Below are positions 1-5,315 of a DNA stretch of 8,760 nucleotides, piece by piece (position 1 is the first letter of the stretch; each line of letters starts with the position of its first letter). Origin of the DNA: JBIOJB01 sp044450465. Its GTDB lineage: Bacteria > Chloroflexota > Dormibacteria > Dormibacterales > Dormibacteraceae. Location of the stretch: contig JBIOJB010000115.1 of the NCBI GenBank assembly GCA_044450465.1, positions 1 through 8,760 on the forward strand, read 5' to 3'. The notes beneath the pieces are model-generated. The model was not told the origin of the DNA and made no database searches. It was given only the letters and a program-made list of their open reading frames with translations. The translations under genes were made by a program, and so were the position numbers.

Positions 1-429
1 CGGCGGCACGAACGGGTAGGCGTAGATCTGCCCGTGGGGGTGGCTGAGGGTGACGCCGATCGCCTCTCCCCTGTTTTCGAAGACATAGACGTAACGGACA
101 TTGGGCAGCCGGCCGAGCTCGTCTGTGCGATCCCGCCACACCTCTATGAGGTCTCGGATGTGATCCACCGACTGTTCACCAAGCGAGGAGTCGTGTTCCG
201 GCGTGTAGCAGACAACCTCGCACCGACCCTGATCCTTCGTATACGCAGGAAATCGGTTCTCGAAAACCGCGATGTGATATTCGCTTTCGGGGATCTCGGT
301 CTCTGGCTGGCCTGGCCGCGTGGGACACAGTGGGCAGTGCTCGGCCGGCGGGTGATAGGTGCGCTCCTGCCGCCACGGAGCGATAGTGACCCACTCCTCG
401 AGCAGAGGATGCCAGCGAAGCTCGCTCAA
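1..429 (-). CDS. galT: Galactose-1-phosphate uridylyltransferase, N-terminal part (runs off the left edge)
   Basis: GalT moves UMP from UDP-glucose to galactose-1-phosphate in the Leloir pathway, in the cytoplasm. The 143 visible codons start SELRWHPLLEEWV, typical of GalT N-termini. They contain the zinc-binding CPLC pair (Cys32, Cys35), the segment VFENRGEAIGVTLSHPHGQ (residues 116-134) with the catalytic His-Pro-His at 130-132, and the following Gln134. The remaining C-terminal half of a normal GalT of about 330 residues lies beyond position 1. I chose the TTG at 429-427 because it gives the expected N-terminus and overlaps the stop of the upstream small ORF by 4 nt (TTGA), implying coupled translation. 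A purine-rich GAGAAGG sits almost against the TTG, closer than a normal Shine-Dalgarno. No key residue is missing in the visible part. Family identity is very secure; substrate range among GalT relatives cannot be settled from half a protein. Confidence 0.93.
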   Translation of the reverse strand, partial: MSELRWHPLLEEWVTIAPWRQERTYHPPAEHCPLCPTRPGQPETEIPESEYHIAVFENRFPAYTKDQGRCEVVCYTPEHDSSLGEQSVDHIRDLIEVWRDRTDELGRLPNVRYVYVFENRGEAIGVTLSHPHGQIYAYPFVPP

Positions 430-524
430 ACCTTCTCGTACAGGATCAGATATCGCCCGTCCTCTTTGATGACGACGCGCTTTTTCAGCCGCCGCTCAGC
501 CTGGGGCGCATACCTACGAGGCAT
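426..524 (-). CDS. Small basic protein of 32 residues, coupled to galT
   Basis: A short ORF, ATG at 524-522 to TGA at 428-426. It encodes a basic N-terminal half (ERRLKKR) followed by VVIKEDGRYLILYEKV. Its stop overlaps the galT TTG start by 4 nt. The ending KxDGRYLIxYE resembles a short conserved peptide I have seen in small ORFs of high-GC bacteria; this is recall, not a search. The composition (charged, alternating hydrophobic, DGRY turn) looks like a small beta-hairpin rather than random translation. No Shine-Dalgarno is visible, and weak promoter-like TAGACT at 534-539 would place the RNA start only a few bases before the ATG. Function unknown. It could be a genuine small protein, or a leader ORF whose main use is delivering ribosomes to galT. 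Confidence 0.6.
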   Translation of the reverse strand: MPRRYAPQAERRLKKRVVIKEDGRYLILYEKV

Positions 525-545
525 CGAGCGAGAAGTCTAGGTACT

Positions 546-553
546 GGTACACT
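546..553 (+). promoter_or_regulatory. Extended -10 promoter for the 559-769 RNA
   Basis: TGG followed by TACACT (548-553) matches an extended -10 element (TGn plus a TATAAT-like hexamer, 4 of 6). It would start transcription near 559-561, where the 5' strand of the closing stem of the candidate RNA begins. No good -35 is present at 17-18 nt upstream, as is common for extended -10 promoters. The divergent small ORF/galT start is only 22 nt away, so the two directions may compete for polymerase. Confidence 0.4.
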
Positions 554-558
554 CCCCG

Positions 559-769
559 CGAAGTTCAACGCCCGAAGGGCAAAGGAGGTGAGGCGGAACC
601 TTGGATAAACCGAATCGCGGTGCCAACCGCCTCGTTTGCCAGCCGGGAGCCAGGGAGGGCGTAAGCCTCTAGGCTTCCAATCGAACCGGCTCCTGGAGTC
701 GGAGGCGGTAGCGCTGCGAACGTCGACACAAAGCGAGGGTCCGGATGCATCCGGACCCTCGTCTTGTTT
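559..769 (+). ncRNA. Candidate structured RNA (small RNA or leader/attenuator), unknown family
   Basis: This stretch has no convincing protein gene but folds by eye into a multibranched RNA. A closing stem pairs 559-566 with 718-725 (7 of 8 positions). Inside are hairpin A, 570-573 with 577-580 (GCCC/GGGC). Hairpin B is 590-596 with 627-633 (GAGGCGG/CCGCCTC), extendable by four mostly wobble pairs to 586-637. Hairpin C is 643-651 with 688-696 (9 pairs, one G-U). Within hairpin C is a smaller stem-loop capped by a GTAA tetraloop at 661-664. A 28-nt perfect palindrome follows at 734-761. An extended -10 lies just upstream and the thioesterase start 29 nt after the end. I compared it from memory with 6S, SRP, TPP, FMN, cobalamin, glycine, c-di-GMP, c-di-AMP, ZTP and guanidine RNAs and found no match. 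Both a free sRNA and a cis-acting leader remain possible. The 541-797 gap holds nothing else I can support. Confidence 0.45.
734..769 (+). terminator. Intrinsic terminator ending the candidate RNA
   Basis: Positions 734-761 form a perfect 28-nt palindrome (CGAGGGTCC at one end, GGACCCTCG at the other), very GC-rich. It is followed by TCTTGTTT at 762-769, a moderate U tract on the plus strand. The minus-strand tail is poorer in U, so the plus direction is favoured. It separates the structured RNA from the thioesterase gene and could be either a plain terminator or the terminator arm of an attenuator. Confidence 0.65.
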
Positions 770-797
770 GAGCGCGCCGATCGAGGACAATCTTGGT

Positions 798-1262
798 GTG
801 AGCCAGGATTACTCTGCGCGCCTCAACGAATTGCCCGAAGGCTGGCTCAAGGCGATGGGCGTGACCATCACGCTCGCGACCAAGGATGAGGTCCGGGCCG
901 AGCTCACGGTGGGCACCGAGCACCTTCAGGGCTACGGCATCGTGCACGGAGGGGTCCACTGCGGCCTCATCGAATCGCTCGCTTCGATCGGCGCCGCGCT
1001 CTACGCGCTGCCGCTTGGCAAGCACGTGGTCGGCCTTGAGAACAACACCAGCTTCATCCGCGCGGTGCGCAGTGGGACCAGGCTGCACGCCGTGTCGACG
1101 CCGATCACCCGCGGCAGGCGCTCGCAGGTTTGGGAGGCAAGCGTGCTCGACGCCGACGACCACATCGTCGCCACCGGCCGGGTACGGCTGCTGTGCCTCG
1201 ACGCCGATCAGCCGCTGGCGGGCACGCCGGTCGAGGGAGTGCTGCAGCCTGAGCGACCCTGA
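798..1262 (+). CDS. Hotdog-fold acyl-CoA thioesterase, PaaI/MenI-like
   Basis: A 154-residue cytoplasmic thioesterase of the 4HBT superfamily, which hydrolyses acyl-CoA or aroyl-CoA thioesters. The signature HGG lies at 50-52 with the candidate catalytic acid Glu59 (GLIESLAS), on the central helix. VVGLENNTSFIRAV (77-90) and GRRSQVWEASVLDADD (106-121) follow the layout of MenI/EntH-type enzymes, so 1,4-dihydroxy-2-naphthoyl-CoA hydrolysis in menaquinone synthesis is possible, but the substrate cannot be fixed. The length is normal for the family. I chose GTG at 798 because the homologous region begins soon after and GAGGA (783-787) lies 10 nt upstream. An open frame extending back to 636 runs through the candidate RNA and terminator and does not look like protein. 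The gene stands 36 nt after the terminator palindrome and converges with the 1271-2833 gene, with 8 nt between their stops. Confidence 0.85.
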   Translation: MSQDYSARLNELPEGWLKAMGVTITLATKDEVRAELTVGTEHLQGYGIVHGGVHCGLIESLASIGAALYALPLGKHVVGLENNTSFIRAVRSGTRLHAVSTPITRGRRSQVWEASVLDADDHIVATGRVRLLCLDADQPLAGTPVEGVLQPERP

Positions 1263-1263
1263 C

Positions 1264-1290
1264 GCTTTCGTCACCGGCCGGTGACGAAGC
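1264..1290. terminator. Palindrome between convergent genes, possible bidirectional terminator
   Basis: Positions 1267-1288 are a perfect 22-nt palindrome centred on CCGGCCGG, extendable on both sides with one bulge. It lies at the meeting point of two convergent genes and includes the last codons and stop of the minus-strand gene. Neither flank carries a clear U tract, so strength as an intrinsic terminator is uncertain. Confidence 0.4.
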
Positions 1291-2833
1291 CGAAGATGAT
1301 CTCGTCGATCAGCCGCTCGACCGGAGCCAGGTCGTCGGTGAAGACCTGGCCGTGATATGGCGAGACACGCAGCTTGCCGTCGTTGAGCGTGCTCGTCGCG
1401 ATCTGCAGCCCCACAGGCTCCTGGACGAGGCCGAGGTTGTGCTCGACGTCCGCGACCGTGATGCGCTGTGTCGATGCGTAGATCTCGGTGTTGGCGAAAT
1501 CCGGCACGTCGACGAGAAAGACGCTCGGGTAGACCGCGGCCATGGTGCTCGCGATGGCGTCGACCAGCCGGTAGTCGGTCGCTGTCCGGCCGGCGTTGAC
1601 CACCACCGCTCCACCCGGGTTCAGGTGGTCGCGGACCTCGGAGAAGAACTCGCGCGTCGTCAGGTGAAACGGGATGTACGGCTGGCGGTAGGCGTCGAGG
1701 GCGATCATGTCGTAGTGGCCGGCCTGCGTGTCGAGCCAGTACCGGGCGTCGGCGACCACGGGATGGATGTTGGGAGAGTCGAGGTGGAAATAGCGATGGG
1801 CGACGTCGACGATGTCAGGATCGATCTCAACGCCCGTGATCTGGACCCCGGTGCCGAAGATGGCCGTGATCTGCCGCGCGGTCGTCCCTCCGGCGAGGCC
1901 GAGGATCGCGACGCTCTGTGGCCTCGGCTCGGTCGCCTGCGCCGCGCGGAACGAATCTGCGATCGCCATGTAGTCCCAGGGACCGCCGGTCAAGAGGCTC
2001 TGAGAGTCGTAGATCGAATGGATCGCCTGGCCCTCGTTGAGGATCAGATCGGTCCTCGTCCCGTCCTGCACGACCTGGATGTAGTTGTAGGCGGACTCCT
2101 TCTCGTAAAGCAGCTTGCCGACCTCGGGAGGCTTGATCCCCGACGGTAGAAGAACGAAGGCGAGAATGACCGCCACCCCGAAAAGCGCGTACAGGCGGCG
2201 CCGCGGCCACAGCCCCGCGACCGAGATGACGACGAGGGCAAGCCCGAAACCCACGAGCGTCGGCCGTGTGCCATACGTGGGGATGAACCAGAACACCGGC
2301 AGAAACGTGCCGAGAATGCTGCCGGCGGTGGAGAGCGCGTAGACGCGTCCCGCAGTGTTGCCGCCGGTCTCGACGTTCTTGAGCAGGAGGCGGATCGCAA
2401 ACGGGCTGACGCAGCCCAGCAGGATCACCGGCACGGCAAAGAGCAGCACGACCGCGAACAGGGTGCCGGCGACCAGCCCCGCGCTCAGGTCTTTGAACCC
2501 CTGCTGTGAGGCGAGCAGGATCGGGTAGCTCACGAGCGGGATCACGCCGATCCAGAGCCCGGCCCACGCGGTGATCTGGTAAAGCAACTGGTCGTGCGGG
2601 CGCCGATCGGCGAGCCGCCCGCCGAGGACGTACCCGGCGGAGAGATAGATCAGCACGAGGCCGATGAGGACGCCCCACACGTAAAGGCTGGTGCCGAAGT
2701 AAGGCGCCAGCAGCCGCGAAGCCCCGAACTCCACGCCCAAAGAAGCCATGCCCGAGACGAAGACGAGCGGAAGCAGAAGGCGGCCGTGCGGTCTGCTCGT
2801 CGTGGTCGTCAGCTTGGCTGCTCTGCCGCCCAC
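1271..2833 (-). CDS. Membrane protein with C-terminal spermidine-synthase-like domain (fused MFS/spermidine synthase type)
   Basis: 520 residues. The N-terminal half (about 18-230) holds about seven hydrophobic membrane segments, beginning LLLPLVFVSGMASLGVEF. The C-terminal half is a class I SAM-dependent fold of the SpeE type, with nucleotide loop GLAGGTTAR (312-320), VEIDPD (335-340), VADARYWL (360-367), the Asp-containing LDAYRQPYIPFH (379-390) in the position of the aminopropyltransferase catalytic loop, and FTDDLAPVE (498-506). True spermidine synthases transfer aminopropyl from decarboxylated SAM to putrescine. Members fused to a membrane domain are widespread in high-GC bacteria and largely uncharacterised, so polyamine synthesis is not assured. 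No speD is in the window. The GTG start at 2833 overlaps the end of the J-protein gene by 25 nt and retains the first membrane helix; no strong Shine-Dalgarno is seen, consistent with coupled translation. It is the last gene of the minus-strand block. Confidence 0.85.
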   Translation of the reverse strand: MGGRAAKLTTTTSRPHGRLLLPLVFVSGMASLGVEFGASRLLAPYFGTSLYVWGVLIGLVLIYLSAGYVLGGRLADRRPHDQLLYQITAWAGLWIGVIPLVSYPILLASQQGFKDLSAGLVAGTLFAVVLLFAVPVILLGCVSPFAIRLLLKNVETGGNTAGRVYALSTAGSILGTFLPVFWFIPTYGTRPTLVGFGLALVVISVAGLWPRRRLYALFGVAVILAFVLLPSGIKPPEVGKLLYEKESAYNYIQVVQDGTRTDLILNEGQAIHSIYDSQSLLTGGPWDYMAIADSFRAAQATEPRPQSVAILGLAGGTTARQITAIFGTGVQITGVEIDPDIVDVAHRYFHLDSPNIHPVVADARYWLDTQAGHYDMIALDAYRQPYIPFHLTTREFFSEVRDHLNPGGAVVVNAGRTATDYRLVDAIASTMAAVYPSVFLVDVPDFANTEIYASTQRITVADVEHNLGLVQEPVGLQIATSTLNDGKLRVSPYHGQVFTDDLAPVERLIDEIIFGFVTGR

Positions 2834-3681
2834 CGCCGCGTGGCTTCATCCATCGGCACCGGCAGCTGAAGCCTGACCTCCGCGTAGAGGTCGCCCGGCG
2901 GACCTCCCCTGACGTCGGGAAGGCCCAGTCCGCGCAGGCGGATCTTGGTGCCGTTCTGCGTTTCTGCCGCTACTTTGAACTGGACCTGCGTGCCTTTCAG
3001 CGTCGGGGCCGCGACCTCACCGCCCAGGAGCGCAACCCGCAGCGGAACAGGCACGACCACCCTCACGTCGCGGCCCTCGCGGGTGAAGACCGGGTCGGGC
3101 GCGATCTGCACCCTGGCCCGAAGCCCTGGCACGCGCAGGACCGTGCCCTCCTTCACCCCGGCGGGCACGTTCACCTCGACGCGCCGCCCGCCCGGCAGCT
3201 CGACCGTCCGGCTGGTTCCTCGATAGACCTCGGCGAGGCTGACGGTGACCGGCGCTTCCACGTCGGCCGGCGCCGGGCGAGCCCGCCCGCGCGAGCCGCC
3301 GAAGATCGACCCGAAGATGTCACCGAAGCCGGCCTCGCCTCCGAACATCTCGTTGATCTCCTCGGGAGTGGCGGTTCGGTACTGAACGTTCCCGCCCGGC
3401 TCCGTCCGGAAACCGCCGGCTCGAGCACCGGGTCGGGGCCCGGCCGCCTGCGCGGCCGCCCAGTCGGGGCCGTACTGGTCGTAGAGGCCCCTCTTCTTTG
3501 CATCGGAGAGCGTTTCGTGCGCCTCGGAGATCTCCTTGAAGCGGGCCTCCGCCTGCTTGTCGCCTGCGTTCAGATCCGGGTGATGCTTACGCGCCAGCTT
3601 TCGGAAGGCGGCCGAGATCTCTTTCTGGGTCGCGGTGCGCGGCACCCCCAGCACTTCGTAAAAGTCCTTAACCTTAGGCAT
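2809..3681 (-). CDS. J-domain co-chaperone, CbpA/DnaJ type without zinc fingers
   Basis: A 290-residue Hsp40 protein that would deliver clients to DnaK and stimulate its ATPase. The J domain covers about 5-70, with the essential HPD at 34-36 and the helix-IV segment LYDQYGPDW. A G/F-rich stretch (about 112-132: MFGGEAGFGDIFGSIFGGS) and two beta-rich client-binding domains (about 142-275, ending GDLYAEVRLQLP) follow. The four CxxCxGxG zinc repeats of true DnaJ are absent, so it is the CbpA class. Between VPGL and RVQIAPDP the usual short GGxxGDLY-like segment of domain 1 is missing, making that domain slightly short. The C-terminus stops at AEQPS soon after domain 2. ATG at 3681 overlaps the GNAT stop by 8 nt (ATGCCTAA), and its own end overlaps the next gene by 25 nt, pointing to translational coupling in one operon. 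No dnaK or grpE is adjacent. Confidence 0.9.
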   Translation of the reverse strand: MPKVKDFYEVLGVPRTATQKEISAAFRKLARKHHPDLNAGDKQAEARFKEISEAHETLSDAKKRGLYDQYGPDWAAAQAAGPRPGARAGGFRTEPGGNVQYRTATPEEINEMFGGEAGFGDIFGSIFGGSRGRARPAPADVEAPVTVSLAEVYRGTSRTVELPGGRRVEVNVPAGVKEGTVLRVPGLRARVQIAPDPVFTREGRDVRVVVPVPLRVALLGGEVAAPTLKGTQVQFKVAAETQNGTKIRLRGLGLPDVRGGPPGDLYAEVRLQLPVPMDEATRRWAAEQPS

Positions 3682-4648
3682 CTCGCGGACTTTCTACCCT
3701 CTTCAGATAAGCCACGAACCCGGGGCGCGGCTCGTACCCCAAGGCCTTGTTGATATGAAGCATCGGTGAGTTTTCCTCGTCGTTGTCGGTCATGACCATG
3801 GGCACGCCGAGCTCCACGGCCTGGGCCAGAGACTGCAGCTTGACAGCCTTGGCCAGCCCCTTTCCACGGTGGTCCGCCGAGGTGCAGGTGTAGCCGGTCC
3901 ACACGGTTCCGCGGACGGGCGGGAATTTCAGGTAGGTCATGGCCACGGGGATGTCTTTGTCCAGAACGATCCAGGTGCGGTCGGCCGGGCGATCGGGCGC
4001 GGTGGTTCGCGCCTCGAAGTCGGCGAGCGTCTCGACCAAGATCGGGAGGGTGTGCGGGATGTCCTGCCGGGTCCGCGCGTCGAGGTCGTAGAGCTTTTCG
4101 AACTTGTCCGGGCGCTTCCACGCGGCAAGCGTCACGAGCTCGAAGCCGCCGGCTGCAAGCCTGGCCCTCGCGTCTGCCGCCGTCTCGGTGATCCGCTCGC
4201 CATGCTTCACCAGATCGAGCAGCGAGATCTTCCCCACACGGTCGCGCTTGAATCCGACTGCGGCCAGAGCTTCGACCATCTCCTGCTCGTCCTCGTTGGC
4301 ATACCCGAGAAGCAGACCGGCGCCTTCCGCGACCGCAAGGTCGCAAATCCACGACCACAGGTTCAGCAACCTGCCGTGGTCGATCACAGCCCGATCAAGG
4401 AAGACCTCGACCTCGCAGTGGCGATTGGGCAGCATCTCCCACGGACCATGAGTCCAGGCGAGAAACGCGATGGGCCTGCCCGCGCGCTCGGCGATGAAGC
4501 GGCCGAAGAAGTAGCCCCGCCGCGGGTGGTCCCAGCGGAAGCGCGTCATCACCGGGTCCACCGGGAGGCTCGGATACGAGGCCGTCATCAGATCAGCCGC
4601 CAGAGCGGCGTCATCCAGCGTCGCCGGCCGGTAGGTGAGTTCAGCCAT
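3674..4648 (-). CDS. GNAT-family N-acetyltransferase with tandem GNAT domains
   Basis: A 324-residue protein. The C-terminal half (about 165-317) is a clear GNAT acetyltransferase: VAMTYLKFPP, then the acetyl-CoA pyrophosphate loop DHRGKGLAKAVK (259-270) and NSPMLHINKALGY (293-305). The N-terminal half (1-150) starts like a second GNAT domain (LTYRPATLDDAALAADLM) and has matching strand and helix order (RPIAFLAW, then VGFKRDR) but lacks the RGxG loop, so it is probably a degenerate copy. Two-domain GNATs include mycothiol synthase and many enzymes of unknown substrate; I cannot name the acceptor. I chose ATG at 4648 because the fold begins there. The open frame reaches 4864, but that part has a low-complexity Gly/Cys/Arg composition and overlaps the phosphodiesterase gene. 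TAGAGT at 4656-4661 lies 7 nt before the ATG and could be an internal -10 giving a leaderless mRNA, though no convincing -35 accompanies it. Confidence 0.85.
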   Translation of the reverse strand: MAELTYRPATLDDAALAADLMTASYPSLPVDPVMTRFRWDHPRRGYFFGRFIAERAGRPIAFLAWTHGPWEMLPNRHCEVEVFLDRAVIDHGRLLNLWSWICDLAVAEGAGLLLGYANEDEQEMVEALAAVGFKRDRVGKISLLDLVKHGERITETAADARARLAAGGFELVTLAAWKRPDKFEKLYDLDARTRQDIPHTLPILVETLADFEARTTAPDRPADRTWIVLDKDIPVAMTYLKFPPVRGTVWTGYTCTSADHRGKGLAKAVKLQSLAQAVELGVPMVMTDNDEENSPMLHINKALGYEPRPGFVAYLKRVESPRDA

Positions 4649-4691
4649 CACCAAGACTCTATCCGCGTCCCACATTGAAGTCCGACCGGCC

Positions 4692-5315
4692 CTAGAGGGG
4701 CAGCACCTTCGGCACCACCCCGGAGTCGCCGATCTCCAGCAGGCCGACTGTGGGCGCGAAGAACCTCCGCATGTGGCGGGCCACCTGCAGCCAGCACCAT
4801 TCGAACCACCCGGGCCGCTCCCGGAGCCGGCGCGCGGCGGTGGTGGGGTTCCACTGATGCACACCGCCTGGATTGAATACGAGCGCTCCGCCGATCGACT
4901 CGACGTGGGGCCGGTGCGTGTGACCGTAGACGATCACATCGGCTTCCGGGTACCGGCGGCGCAGCTCGCGCGCAAGGCCCTTGTGGGGTTGGTAGTGGCC
5001 AAGGCTGAGCGTCCACAGGAGGGTTTGCGATTCCTCGATCCATCGGCTGCGATTACCGTGCGTGATCACGATTCGCTTTCCCTCTATCCGGAGCTCGCGG
5101 CTTTTCGGAAGCGCGACGAGTTCTTTGTCGTGGTCACCGCGAACAGCCTCGACGGGCGCGATCCGGGCGAGGTCGGTGAGGGTGCTCTGACCGTTGACGT
5201 CTCCGGCGTGAATGATGAGAGACACCCCGTCGAAAAGGCCCGCGATGCCGTCTGGCAAGCGAGCGATGAACTCGGGGCAGTGCGTGTCGGCAACCACGCC
5301 GACCAGCGTCGTCAC
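4692..5315 (-). CDS. YfcE/MJ0936-like calcineurin-fold metallophosphodiesterase
   Basis: A 207-residue cytoplasmic phosphoesterase. The metal-binding motifs appear in order: DTH (10-12), GD (38-39), GDHD (60-63, where relatives usually have GNxD or GNCD), THG (85-87) and GHTH (131-134), followed by FNPGG (147-151). This is the two-metal core of the YfcE/MJ0936 family, whose members hydrolyse phosphodiesters; the physiological substrate is not known. About 50 extra residues (157-207, Trp- and Arg-rich) follow the usual end of the family and may be a membrane-proximal or lid segment. GTG at 5315 overlaps the transporter stop by 4 nt (GTGA) and gives the expected TTLVGVVADTH N-terminus. The open frame extends back to 5702 but inside the transporter gene and with Arg-rich shadow composition. 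The GNAT start lies 43 nt downstream. Confidence 0.88.
   Translation of the reverse strand: MTTLVGVVADTHCPEFIARLPDGIAGLFDGVSLIIHAGDVNGQSTLTDLARIAPVEAVRGDHDKELVALPKSRELRIEGKRIVITHGNRSRWIEESQTLLWTLSLGHYQPHKGLARELRRRYPEADVIVYGHTHRPHVESIGGALVFNPGGVHQWNPTTAARRLRERPGWFEWCWLQVARHMRRFFAPTVGLLEIGDSGVVPKVLPL

Noticed and set aside
34..540. 168-codon plus-strand ORF at the left edge
   Set aside because: It is antisense to galT, whose catalytic and zinc motifs are unmistakable on the minus strand.
569..586. CCGAAGGGCAAA resembling part of a glycine riboswitch core
   Set aside because: The companion conserved segments (GGAGAG and the ACTCTCAGGCAAAA-like stretch) are missing.
671..700. Minus-strand GGTTCGATT resembling a tRNA T loop
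   Set aside because: The flanking five bases do not pair as a T stem and no anticodon or acceptor arm is found.
636..797. N-terminal extension of the thioesterase frame back to 636
   Set aside because: It runs through the hairpins and terminator palindrome, has composition unlike the protein, and homologous sequence begins only after 798.
1352..2149. 265-codon plus-strand ORF
   Set aside because: Antisense shadow of the spermidine-synthase-like gene; Asp/Arg/Val-rich composition typical of reverse frames in GC-rich DNA.
4656..4661. TAGAGT as a -10 for a leaderless GNAT transcript
   Set aside because: Spacing to the ATG is suitable but no convincing -35 exists and the gene fits in the upstream operon; kept only as a remark.
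4649..4864. 72-residue N-terminal extension of the GNAT protein
   Set aside because: It overlaps the phosphodiesterase gene, is Gly/Cys/Arg-rich shadow sequence, and the GNAT fold begins at the ATG at 4648.
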